A stretch of DNA of 42,545 bases from Azospirillum oleiclasticum. GTDB taxonomy: Bacteria > Pseudomonadota > Alphaproteobacteria > Azospirillales > Azospirillaceae. Of this stretch, positions 1 to 7,489 are shown in pieces. The notes under the pieces were generated by a model. The model saw nothing but the letters and a program-made list of their open reading frames with translations, was not told the DNA's origin and searched no databases. The stretch covers positions 1-42,545 of the forward strand of contig NZ_JABFFR010000062.1 of NCBI RefSeq assembly GCF_013423485.1. The letters run 5' to 3'. Within the stretch, counting starts at the first letter, position 1. Each line of letters opens with the position of its first letter. The position numbers and the translations under genes were made by a program.

Positions 1-2
1 GC

Positions 3-419
3 TGGCCCGAGGCGACCGCCCGGGCCTGGACGCGCGGGCGCCGGCTGCTGGCCGAGCTGGGCGGGCTGCTGCGCCGGCCGGGGCTGGCCGCCGCGGCGGC
101 GGCGCTCAGCCTCGCCATGCTGGGGCTGGGGGCGGCGGCGCTGATGGTGCTGGCGCGCCCGCTGGTGCCGGATTTCCCCTACGCCACCGCCTGGGGGCTG
201 CTGGTGGTGGTGCTGGCGGCGCAGATAGCACCCCTGTCGATCAACGGGCTGGGCGTGCAGGAGGCGCTGTTCACCCTGTGCCTGACCCAGGCCGCCGGCT
301 GGACGGCGGAGGACGCGGTCGCCTACGGGCTGCTGGTGCGGCTGCTCACCATCCTCACCAGCCTGCCGGGCCTGCCGGTGACCCTGCGCCTGCTGCGCCG
401 GAGCCCGGCGGCGGGGTGA
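3..419 (+). CDS. LPG-synthase/flippase-type integral membrane protein, C-terminal part (5' truncated)
   Basis: An open frame enters from the left edge and gives about 138 residues. The visible part holds two or three hydrophobic segments and the sequence APLSINGLGVQEALF, which matches the conserved P-S-ING-G-REA-type stretch of the lysylphosphatidylglycerol synthase transmembrane / UPF0104 (AglD2-like) family. Members are inner-membrane proteins that flip or transfer lipid-linked groups, and relatives often sit in glycan clusters. The real start lies upstream of the window, so length and N-terminal domain are unknown. The tail is Arg-rich (LRLLRRSPAAG), consistent with a cytoplasmic end. Only the family assignment is supported; the substrate cannot be told. 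Confidence 0.6.
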   Translation, partial: WPEATARAWTRGRRLLAELGGLLRRPGLAAAAAALSLAMLGLGAAALMVLARPLVPDFPYATAWGLLVVVLAAQIAPLSINGLGVQEALFTLCLTQAAGWTAEDAVAYGLLVRLLTILTSLPGLPVTLRLLRRSPAAG

Positions 420-430
420 GCGGAGCGAAT

Positions 431-568
431 ACCAGGCTTCGATGAGTAGCACTCATCGGAGCCTGGTTGGGCCGTCGAGGCCCCTGCCAAGCCCATGCCC
501 GCGAAGCCAAGGCCCGCGGATGCGGGCCGCCCGGCGTCTGAGGGGCATTGATCGGTCACGATCAATGC
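431..568. repeat. Cluster of three perfect or near-perfect palindromes between convergent genes
   Basis: Three stem-loops follow each other in the 158-bp gap between two convergent genes. Stem 1 is 431-447 with 451-467 (17 bp, one mismatch, loop AGC). Stem 2 is 511-517 with 522-528 (GGCCCGC/GCGGGCC, loop GGAT). Stem 3 is 545-554 with 559-568 (10 bp, loop GTCA). None is followed by a clear T-run. They could act as bidirectional terminators or be a palindromic intergenic repeat element. A comparable run of palindromes lies at 11538-11668. Confidence 0.6.
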
Positions 569-577
569 GAATTGGTA

Positions 578-2485
578 TCAGGTCCAGGGTATCAGCGGGC
601 GGATGCGGCGGGCGGGAACGTCGGGCTCGACGAAGATCCGCGCGGTGGTGTTGAGCCGCGCCGCCAGCAGGCTGAAGCCGCTGGAGGCGCTGATCCCCAC
701 CACGTCGGCCTGGCTCAGCACGTGGAAGTCCTGGAGATACTCCAGCCCCGGCCAGGGCCGGATCACGTCGGGCAGCGCCACCGGGGCGAACTCCGCGAAG
801 TCGGCCTTGACCCCGGCCAGGTCGTCGCTCGCCAGATAGAGCACCGGCCGGTGAAGCGTCGGCCACAGCGCGCGCAGCCACTCCACGTACCAGGCGGTCT
901 CGGTGATCGGGTAGCGGTACTGCACGAAGTCGCCGCGCCGGATGTGGATCGCCACCACCGTGTCGCCCAGCGCCCGCAGCCGCTGCATGGCGGGGTCCAG
1001 GAAGGGCCTCCACACCGGCCGCGGCTTCAGCCAGGACTGCACCCGCTCCCGCCATTCCGCCCGGTGCTCGAAGAGGAAGAGCGGCGACAGGATGTCGCGG
1101 TCCGCCACCGGCGCGTGGTTGCCCCGCCCGGTCAGCAGGTCGTTGAGGATGCGGCGCGGGAAGTTCATGGGGGCGAGCGGGCCGCTCTGCGGCGGGTCGT
1201 CCAGGTCGAAGAAGCGGCCGCCGACCCAGTCCGGCGTTTCCAGCACGCAGCCCCGGCTCTCCGCGTACAGGCGGACCAGCACATACTCCAGCGCGTTGTG
1301 GGCGAAGCGCCCGTGTGTGGCGAGGGTGGAGGAGGTGAGGCGCGGGCGCGACGGGTCGGGGTTGGGCGTACGCGTCAGCCGTACGCCCAGTGCGGCCAAC
1401 GTGGAATCCAGCGCCGCCAGCGACTTGATGGTGAAGAAGCGGCTGCTGTCGCCGCGCACGCGGGCGAGCCGGGCGGCGGCGTCCTGCGGCCGCCCCTCGT
1501 GCAGGTCGAGGGAGGCCAGCGCCGTCAGGCATTCGCCGGGGTGCACCCGGCCGTCGCCCAGCGGCCGCTCCATCAGGCCGGTGAAGAAGGCGCGCGCGTC
1601 AGTCGTCCGGCCGTTGCCAGCCATGATGTCGGCCAGCGTGTCCAGCGCCGTCTCCACCTCCACGCCGGGATGGACGAGCGCCTGGCGCAGCTCCGTCTCC
1701 GCCTCCGCCGGGCGGCCGAGCAGCCGCAGCACGACGCCGGCCCGCACCAGCCCGTTGTGCAGGCCGAACCGGGCGGCGCGGCGGTAGGCGGCCAGCGCCT
1801 CCTCCCCCCGCCCGCCGGCGTGCAGGGCGTTGCCCTGGTTGTAGTACAGCTCCGGTCCCGCCGGCAGCAGGGCCAGCCCGCGGCGGAAGGCGGCGACCGC
1901 CGCCCCGATCCGCCCCTGCTCGAGCAGCGCGTTGCCCAGGCTCATGTGCACGGCCGGGAAATCGGCGCGCAGCGCCAGCGCGCGGCTGTACGCCTCGACC
2001 GCCTCGTCCACCCGCTCGGCCTGGCGGAGCGCCAGCCCCAGGTCGTGATGGGCGCCGACATCGCCCGGCTCCAGCCGGATGGCGCGGCGCAGGACGGCCG
2101 CCGCCTCCGGCCAGTCGCCCGGCCCGCCGCGCCCGCACAGCAGGGTGCCCAGGTTGCGGCAGGCGGCGGCGGATCCGGGCGTCAAGGCCAGCGCCCGGCG
2201 GTGCGCCGCCGCCGCGCGCTCGGTCTCGCCGGCCGCCTGCAGCGCGTTGCCGTAATTGCCGAAGATCTCGGCGATGCCGGCCCCGGCGGCGATGGCGCGG
2301 CCGATCAGCCCGACCGCCGCCGCCGCGTTGCCGATGGCGCGCTCGACCAGCCCCAGCAGGTGCAGCGCGTCGATGTTGCGGGCATCGACCTCGAGGATGC
2401 GGCGATAGACCGCACCCGCCACGTCGAGGCGGCCGGCGCGGTGATGCTCGACCGCCAGGGCCAGGGCTTCAGGGATGGTCGGCAT
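578..2485 (-). CDS. TPR-glycosyltransferase family 11 (alpha-1,2-fucosyltransferase-like) fusion
   Basis: This 635-aa protein has a TPR solenoid over about residues 1-330 (units such as EALALAVEHHRAGRLDVAGA and ALRADFPAVHMSLGNALLEQ) and a C-terminal transferase domain. The latter carries AIHIRRGDF at about residue 513, the GDP-binding HxRRGD motif of GT11 alpha-1,2-fucosyltransferases, plus a late DVVGISASSGFSLLAARLN stretch typical of that fold. It would transfer a GDP-activated deoxyhexose in the cytoplasm; the TPRs may bind a protein partner or acceptor. The start at 2485 (MPTIPEALALAV) was chosen because the further upstream frame is low-complexity and runs into the preceding gene. It is last in a minus-strand group after gmhA and the 145-aa gene. 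A paralogue with the same design lies at 28096-29868. Confidence 0.8.
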   Translation of the reverse strand: MPTIPEALALAVEHHRAGRLDVAGAVYRRILEVDARNIDALHLLGLVERAIGNAAAAVGLIGRAIAAGAGIAEIFGNYGNALQAAGETERAAAAHRRALALTPGSAAACRNLGTLLCGRGGPGDWPEAAAVLRRAIRLEPGDVGAHHDLGLALRQAERVDEAVEAYSRALALRADFPAVHMSLGNALLEQGRIGAAVAAFRRGLALLPAGPELYYNQGNALHAGGRGEEALAAYRRAARFGLHNGLVRAGVVLRLLGRPAEAETELRQALVHPGVEVETALDTLADIMAGNGRTTDARAFFTGLMERPLGDGRVHPGECLTALASLDLHEGRPQDAAARLARVRGDSSRFFTIKSLAALDSTLAALGVRLTRTPNPDPSRPRLTSSTLATHGRFAHNALEYVLVRLYAESRGCVLETPDWVGGRFFDLDDPPQSGPLAPMNFPRRILNDLLTGRGNHAPVADRDILSPLFLFEHRAEWRERVQSWLKPRPVWRPFLDPAMQRLRALGDTVVAIHIRRGDFVQYRYPITETAWYVEWLRALWPTLHRPVLYLASDDLAGVKADFAEFAPVALPDVIRPWPGLEYLQDFHVLSQADVVGISASSGFSLLAARLNTTARIFVEPDVPARRIRPLIPWT

Positions 2486-2543
2486 GTTGCGGCTGCCCGG
2501 TGATGGAGGGAGGTGATCGGACGAGGGCCCCGACGGGAACCGT

Positions 2544-2597
2544 CCCGGTGTGGCGGCAGGCCCCGGTGTGGCGGCAAGCCTCAATGCGGCGGCAGGG
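2544..2597. repeat. 18-bp tandem repeat across a stop codon
   Basis: Two 18-bp copies (2544-2561 and 2562-2579) differ at one base, and a degenerate third copy follows to 2597. Each contains GGCGGCA. The array covers the 3' end of the 145-aa gene and the gap before the TPR-GT11 start. No function is evident. Confidence 0.6.
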
Positions 2598-3018
2598 CGC
2601 ACACCCGGTCGACCATGCGCAGCACCCCCTGGGCCAGCCGCACGATCGCCGGCGAGGCGATGAACAGTTCCCGCAACGCCCGCTCCTCGCCGAAGCGCAG
2701 CACGAAGCCGTTGGGGTTGAAGACGACCGCGATGCGCGCGGTCTCCGACAGCACATGCTGGGTGCGGCCCTGGAACACCGCCTCCAGCAGCGCCCGGCCC
2801 AGCTCGCGCGCGTCCTCCGCCTCGATCGACGCGATGGTCGCCTCGGTGCGGCTCTCGTTGAACAGGAACACCGCGTCCAGCCGGATGCCGCCGCCGGCAT
2901 CCTCGGCGATGGCGACGTGGGTCAGGAACTTGCCGTCGGGGAACAGGACGGTGCGGTCGTCCATCTCGACGTTGACGACGAGACGGGCGCGCGCCGTGGC
3001 GCTGGACAGGTCGTTCAT
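2581..3018 (-). CDS. Hypothetical 145-aa protein in the gmhA operon
   Basis: I do not recognise this protein. It has no signal peptide or membrane segment. It begins MNDLSSATARARLVVNVEMD and alternates short beta-prone stretches (ARLVVNVEM, IRLDAVFLFN, ARIAVVFNP, FVLRFGEE) with helical ones, which suggests a compact cytoplasmic alpha/beta protein. A good Shine-Dalgarno (GAGGAAG) lies about 6-8 nt before the ATG at 3018, and the gmhA stop is only 10 nt upstream, so the two are almost certainly co-transcribed. Position between gmhA and a TPR-glycosyltransferase suggests a role in surface-glycan work, but that is only context. The stop lies inside an 18-bp tandem repeat, so the C-terminus may vary between strains. 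Confidence 0.65.
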   Translation of the reverse strand: MNDLSSATARARLVVNVEMDDRTVLFPDGKFLTHVAIAEDAGGGIRLDAVFLFNESRTEATIASIEAEDARELGRALLEAVFQGRTQHVLSETARIAVVFNPNGFVLRFGEERALRELFIASPAIVRLAQGVLRMVDRVCALPPH

Positions 3019-3028
3019 CCCCGCTTCC

Positions 3029-3622
3029 TCACGCGGCCGCCAGCCGCGCCTCCACCTGCTCGCACAGGAAGTGGTAGAGGCAGATGTGCGCCTGCTGGAT
3101 CAGCGGCGTGTGGCGCGACGGCACGTCGAGCAGCACGTCGGACAGCGCCGCCAGCTTGCCCCCGCCCTCGCCGGTCAGCGCGACGGTGGCCATGCCGGCG
3201 GCGCGCGCCGCCTCGAAGGCCTTCACCACGTTGGCGGAGTTGCCGGACGTGCTGATGCCGAGCAGCACGCCGCCCGGCTCGCCATAGGCCTCCACCTGGC
3301 GGGAGAAGACCGTTTCGTAATCGTAATCGTTGGCCCAGGCTGTCAGCACCGCGGCGTTGGAGGACAGGCAGATCGCCTTCAGCCCGCGCCGCTCCTTCAG
3401 GAAGCGGCCGACCAGCTCGCCGGTGATGTGCTGGGCGTCGGAGGCCGAGCCGCCGTTGCCGCAGACCAGCAACGCCCGGCCGGCCCCCAGCGCCGCCGTC
3501 ACCAGCGCCGCCGCCGCCTCGACGCGATCGTCCGCGCCGGCGTCGCGCAGGCGCTGGAGGACGTCGATCGAGCGGTCGAGATAGGCCGTCAACGCCGACG
3601 GCTTGGAAACGGACATGTCCAT
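3029..3622 (-). CDS. gmhA: Phosphoheptose isomerase (sedoheptulose-7-phosphate isomerase), SIS domain
   Basis: The 197-aa product has the usual GmhA length. It shows the SIS-domain signatures CGNGGSASDAQHITGELVGR near residue 59, the substrate-phosphate loop STSGNSANV, TGEGGGK, and a C-terminal QQAHICLYHFLCEQVE helix. GmhA converts sedoheptulose 7-phosphate to D-glycero-D-manno-heptose 7-phosphate, the first step to ADP- or GDP-heptose for LPS core or glycoprotein glycans. Start: ATG at 3622 (MDMSVSKPS); an ATG at 3616 is also possible. It heads a minus-strand group and is divergent from the type I secretion operon, with 322 bp between them. No other heptose gene (hldE, gmhB) is in the window. 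The long open frame upstream of 3622 is antisense to the secretion ATPase and is not coding. Confidence 0.9.
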   Translation of the reverse strand: MDMSVSKPSALTAYLDRSIDVLQRLRDAGADDRVEAAAALVTAALGAGRALLVCGNGGSASDAQHITGELVGRFLKERRGLKAICLSSNAAVLTAWANDYDYETVFSRQVEAYGEPGGVLLGISTSGNSANVVKAFEAARAAGMATVALTGEGGGKLAALSDVLLDVPSRHTPLIQQAHICLYHFLCEQVEARLAAA

Positions 3623-3944
3623 GGGTGGTGCTGGCTCCGTGCCGCGAGACCGGTGCGGACATTGCCAAGCGGCGGCATGGGCTTCAACGGAAATATGCCC
3701 GCCCCGCCCCGCAGCGCCCCTGGAAAGCCGGTGACAGGACGGCGCAAAATGGCTAGCGTCCCCCCCGCCCGGACGAGGCGCCGCCCGCCGGCCGCGGGCC
3801 GCCGCCCGTGCGGTGGCCGCCCGTGGCATCCGTTGGACCGGTGCGGCGCGCCGGTTTCCCGGCATGGACCGTCTCATCCGGATGCGGTAATGCATACCGG
3901 CCATTGGCGGTAGGACGCGCCATGTTTGAAGAAAGACTGATGCC
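3623..3944. promoter_or_regulatory. Divergent intergenic region, gmhA / type I secretion operon
   Basis: This 322-bp gap separates two divergent start codons and must hold promoters for both. It is less GC-uniform near 3880-3945, with the palindrome CATCCGGATG at 3875-3884 and a small inverted repeat CGGTA/TACCG at 3885-3899, 46-70 bp before the secretion ATPase start. I see no convincing -35/-10 pair and no coding sequence. Confidence 0.4.
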
Positions 3945-6110
3945 ATGAGCTTCGAAGCCGCATGCGCCCAAACCGCGGTCCGCTGTCTGGCGACCGTGGC
4001 CCGGCACCACGGCGTCGACACCTCGGCCGAGCGGCTGATCCATGACTTCGTGCTCGGCAACGAGGAGCCGCCGCTTCCCTTCCTGCTGCGCATCGCGCGC
4101 GAGATCGGGATGCGCGCCAAGACGGCGACGCTGTCGTGGGACGACCTGTTCGGGCTGGGCGACGCCTTCCCGGTGCTGGTGCGGCTGAAGAACGGCAACA
4201 TGATGCTGGCGGTCGGCACCGGCACCCGCGGCAGCACCCGGCTGGTGCTGCTGCAGGATCCGCTGGCCGAGGACGCCGGCGTGCTGACGCTGGACGAGCA
4301 CCGTTTCACCGGCGCCTGGGACGGCACCGTCGTCTTCGTCAAGCGCGGCCTCGCCACCGAGGCGGAGGAGCGGCCCTTCGGGCTCAGCTGGTTCATTCCC
4401 GAGATCGTGCGGCACCGCCGCCTGTTCCGCGACATCGCCATCGCCTCGCTGATGCTGTCGGCGCTGACGGTGGCGTTCCCGGTGTTCATCCAGCTCGTCT
4501 TCGACCGCGTCGTCGTGCACCGCAGCCTCGACACGCTGTACGTGCTGGCCATCGGCATGGTCTGCGTCGTGGGGTTCGAGACGCTGTTCAACTACCTGCG
4601 CCAGTACATGGTGCTGTTCGTCACCAACAAGATCGACGCGCGCATCAACACCAAGACCTTCAACAAGCTGATCAGCCTGCCCATGGACTTCTTCGAGCGC
4701 ACGGCCTCCGGCATGACGCTGAAGAACATGTACCAGACCGACCGCATCCGCTCGTTCCTGACCGGGCAGGTGTTCATGACGGTGCTGGACGGGCTGACGC
4801 TCTTCGTGTTCCTGCCGCTGCTGTTCTTCTACAGCCCGCTGCTGAGCGCCATCGTGCTGGGCTTCTCGCTGGTGATCTGCATCGGCGCCGCCTCGGTGAT
4901 CCCGATCCTGAAACGGCGGCTGCAGGGGGTGTACGAGGCGGAGGTGCGCCAGCAGTCCTTCCTGGTCGAGAACATCCAGGGCATGCGCACGGTCAAGTCG
5001 CTGGCGCTGGACGCCCGCCAGCGCAAGAACTGGGACCGCCGCGTCGCCCACACCGTCACCAAGCGGTTCGAGACCGCCAAGCTGACGATCTTCATCCAGT
5101 CCTTCATCCACCCGCTGGAAAAGATGATGCAGGTGGCGGTCATCGGCGTCGGCTCCTGGCTGGTGCTGGAGAACGAGATGACCATGGGGGCGCTGATCGC
5201 CTTCAACATCCTGACCCAGCGGGTGACCCAGCCGCTCGTCCAGTTCTCGCAGATCATCCCGGCCTTCCAGGAGGTGTCGATCGCGGTGGGCATGCTGGGC
5301 ACCATCATGAACCACAAGAGCGAGCAGGGCCGCACCGGCACCGGCCTGCGCACCCCGCTGAAGGGCCAGGTGGAGTTCCAGAACGTCCGCTTCCGCTACG
5401 CCCCCGGCACGGCGCCGGCGCTGGACGACATCTCCTTCACCATCCCGCAGGGCACGATCTTCGGCATCATGGGCCGCTCCGGCTCGGGCAAGACCACGGT
5501 CACCCGGCTCCTGCAGCGGCTGCATTCGCCGCAGGAGGGGCTGATCAAGATCGACGGGCACGACCTGCGCGAGATCGACCTCGACCACCTCCGCTCCTCG
5601 ATCGGCGTGGTGCTGCAGGAGAATTTCCTGTTCACCGGCACCATCCGCGAGAACATCGCCGCCGGCAAGCCGAACGCCACGCTGGAGGAGGTGTTCCGCG
5701 CCGCCCGGCTGGCCGGTGCCGACGAGTTCATCGAGCGGCTGCCGCGCGGCTTCGACACCATGCTGGAGGAGGGGTCCTCCAACCTGTCGGGCGGCCAGCG
5801 CCAGCGCCTCGCCATCGCCCGCGCGCTGCTGCTCGACCCGCCCATCCTGATCCTGGACGAGGCGACCAGCGCGCTCGACGCCGAGAGCGAGGCCATCGTG
5901 CAGGCCAACCTGATGAGCATCGCCCAGGGCCGCACGCTGATCATCATCTCGCACCGCCTGTCCTCGCTGGTGCCGGCGCACAACATCCTGGCGCTCGACC
6001 GCGGCCGGGTGGTGGATGTCGGCCGCCACCAGCAGCTCCTGGACCGCTGCTCCATTTACCAGCAGCTCTGGTACCAGCAGAACCGCCACCTGAAGGGGGT
6101 CGAAGCGTGA
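3945..6110 (+). CDS. Type I secretion permease/ATPase (HlyB-like, degenerate C39 domain)
   Basis: The 721-aa protein has the three-part HlyB layout: an N-terminal C39-like domain (about 1-130), a transmembrane ABC domain (about 150-430) and an ATPase domain. Walker A is GRSGSGKT at 510-517, the signature is LSGGQ at 614-618, Walker B is ILILDEA from 634 and the H-loop His is at 670. The C39 region (QTAVRCLATVARHHGVD) lacks the Q-x-x-D-C-G pattern of active peptidases. This resembles the non-cleaving CLD of RTX transporters, which binds substrate rather than cutting a leader. It would export an unfolded protein through the inner membrane with the adaptor encoded next. A candidate substrate is the RTX-like protein at 21156-23051. 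No TolC homologue is in the window. The stop overlaps the next start by 4 nt. Confidence 0.92.
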   Translation: MSFEAACAQTAVRCLATVARHHGVDTSAERLIHDFVLGNEEPPLPFLLRIAREIGMRAKTATLSWDDLFGLGDAFPVLVRLKNGNMMLAVGTGTRGSTRLVLLQDPLAEDAGVLTLDEHRFTGAWDGTVVFVKRGLATEAEERPFGLSWFIPEIVRHRRLFRDIAIASLMLSALTVAFPVFIQLVFDRVVVHRSLDTLYVLAIGMVCVVGFETLFNYLRQYMVLFVTNKIDARINTKTFNKLISLPMDFFERTASGMTLKNMYQTDRIRSFLTGQVFMTVLDGLTLFVFLPLLFFYSPLLSAIVLGFSLVICIGAASVIPILKRRLQGVYEAEVRQQSFLVENIQGMRTVKSLALDARQRKNWDRRVAHTVTKRFETAKLTIFIQSFIHPLEKMMQVAVIGVGSWLVLENEMTMGALIAFNILTQRVTQPLVQFSQIIPAFQEVSIAVGMLGTIMNHKSEQGRTGTGLRTPLKGQVEFQNVRFRYAPGTAPALDDISFTIPQGTIFGIMGRSGSGKTTVTRLLQRLHSPQEGLIKIDGHDLREIDLDHLRSSIGVVLQENFLFTGTIRENIAAGKPNATLEEVFRAARLAGADEFIERLPRGFDTMLEEGSSNLSGGQRQRLAIARALLLDPPILILDEATSALDAESEAIVQANLMSIAQGRTLIIISHRLSSLVPAHNILALDRGRVVDVGRHQQLLDRCSIYQQLWYQQNRHLKGVEA

Positions 6111-7489
6111 GCGCCCAACTGCCGGTCGCCATCCAGACCGCCAAGCGGCCGGCCGTGCCGGCCGTGCCCGACAAGAAGCGGGACGTCGCCCGCGTGGTGA
6201 ACGAGTTCCAGCTCGACACCATGGAGATCGAGACGCGGCCGGACCCGCTGGCCGCGCGCGCGACGCTGATGTCGCTGGCCGCCTTCGTCATCGCCGCCAT
6301 CGTCTGGATGTCGCTGACCCAGCTCGACCGCATCGTCTCCGCCACCGGCACCATCATCTCCACCGCCCCCAACATCGTCGTGCAGCCGCTGGAGCCGGCC
6401 ACCATCCGCTCCATCGAGGCCAAGGTGGGCGACGTGGTCAGGGCCGGCACCGTGCTGGCCCGGCTCGACCCCACCTTCGCCGTCGCCGACCTGGACCAGA
6501 TCGAGGCGCGCATCGCCAGCCTGAACGCCGCCGTCGCCCGGCTGGAGGCGGAGCAGGCCAAGACCGCTTTCGTCCTGCCGCCCAACCCCAGCGAGTACGA
6601 GCAGCTCCAGTCCGCCATCTGGAAGGAGCGGCAGACCGAGTACGCCGCCCAGATGCGCCTCTACGACGAGCGCGCGGCCCGCGCCCGCGCCTCCATCGCC
6701 GCCATCACCCGCGAGCGCGAGCAGCTCCAGCAGAACCTCAAGATCACCCGCGAGGTCGAGGACATGCGGGTCGAGCTGGAGCAGAACAAGACCGGCAGCC
6801 GGCTCAACTCGCTGATCGCGCGCAGCACCCGCATCAGCATGGAGCGGGAGCTGACCAAGCTGGAGAACAACCTGACCGAAAGCCGGCACGAGCTGGAGGG
6901 GATCGAGGCGGAGCGCGCCGTCTACCAGCGCCGCCGCGACAGCGAGACGGTGCAGGAGCTGGTGACCAAGCGCGACGAGCGCAACAGCCTGTCCGAGCAG
7001 CGGATCAAGGCGCAGCGCCGCAAGGAGATGGTGCAGCTCACCACCCCGGTGGACGCGGTGGTGCTGGAGGTGGCCGAGCGCTCGGTCGGCTCCGTCATCA
7101 AGGACGGCGAGGCGCTGTTCCGCCTGGTGCCGGCCGACAGCCCGCTGGAGGTGGAGGCCAACGTCGAGGCCCGCCAGATCGGCAACGTCGCCGTCGGCGA
7201 CGAGGTCCAGATCAAGCTGTCGGCCTTCAGCTACATGGAGCACGGGGTGGCGCACGGCGTCGTCCGGGTGATCTCCAGCGACGCCTTCACCCCGAAGGAA
7301 GGCGGCGAGCCCTTCTACCGCGCCCGCATCGAGATCACCGACATGGACCTCACCAACATGCCGGCGACCTTCCGCCTAATCCCCGGCATGCCGCTGTCGG
7401 CCGAGATCAAGGTCGGGCGGCGGAGCATCATCCGGTACCTGCTGCGGCCGATCCTGCGCAGCTTCGACGAGGGTCTGCGCGAACCATGA
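6107..7489 (+). CDS. HlyD-family type I secretion membrane-fusion protein
   Basis: The 460-aa protein starts with GTG at 6107, overlapping the ATPase stop (GTGA), with an AGGGGG ribosome site 8 nt upstream. It has a short cytoplasmic N-terminus, one membrane helix (about residues 54-75, LAAFVIAAIVWMSLTQLD), a lipoyl/barrel half (VVQPLEPATIRSIEAKVGDV), a long charged coiled-coil hairpin (about 120-310) and a second barrel half ending with RLIPGMPLSAEIKVGRRSII. This is the standard HlyD/LapC plan. It spans the periplasm, joining the ABC permease to an outer-membrane channel, which must be encoded elsewhere. It is translationally coupled on both sides: its stop overlaps the Sel1 gene start by 4 nt. 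Confidence 0.92.
   Translation: MSAQLPVAIQTAKRPAVPAVPDKKRDVARVVNEFQLDTMEIETRPDPLAARATLMSLAAFVIAAIVWMSLTQLDRIVSATGTIISTAPNIVVQPLEPATIRSIEAKVGDVVRAGTVLARLDPTFAVADLDQIEARIASLNAAVARLEAEQAKTAFVLPPNPSEYEQLQSAIWKERQTEYAAQMRLYDERAARARASIAAITREREQLQQNLKITREVEDMRVELEQNKTGSRLNSLIARSTRISMERELTKLENNLTESRHELEGIEAERAVYQRRRDSETVQELVTKRDERNSLSEQRIKAQRRKEMVQLTTPVDAVVLEVAERSVGSVIKDGEALFRLVPADSPLEVEANVEARQIGNVAVGDEVQIKLSAFSYMEHGVAHGVVRVISSDAFTPKEGGEPFYRARIEITDMDLTNMPATFRLIPGMPLSAEIKVGRRSIIRYLLRPILRSFDEGLREP

Noticed and set aside
548..2503. 651-codon plus-strand frame opposite the TPR-GT11 gene
   Set aside because: Composition is typical of a GC shadow (GQRHRG, QRRQ runs) and no family motif is visible, while the minus-strand frame has TPRs and HxRRGD.
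3875..3887. CATCCGGATGCGG shared with 11674-11686
   Set aside because: A 13-mer match is expected by chance many times in 42 kb of GC-rich DNA, and the two contexts differ. Not enough for a shared operator.
3623..4591. Apparent N-terminal extension of gmhA by about 320 codons
   Set aside because: The extension is antisense to the secretion ATPase and the intergenic region; GmhA proteins are about 195 aa, which fits the ATG at 3622.
3753..6089. 778-codon minus-strand frame opposite the type I secretion ATPase
   Set aside because: It is an antisense shadow of a gene with Walker A, signature and Walker B motifs.
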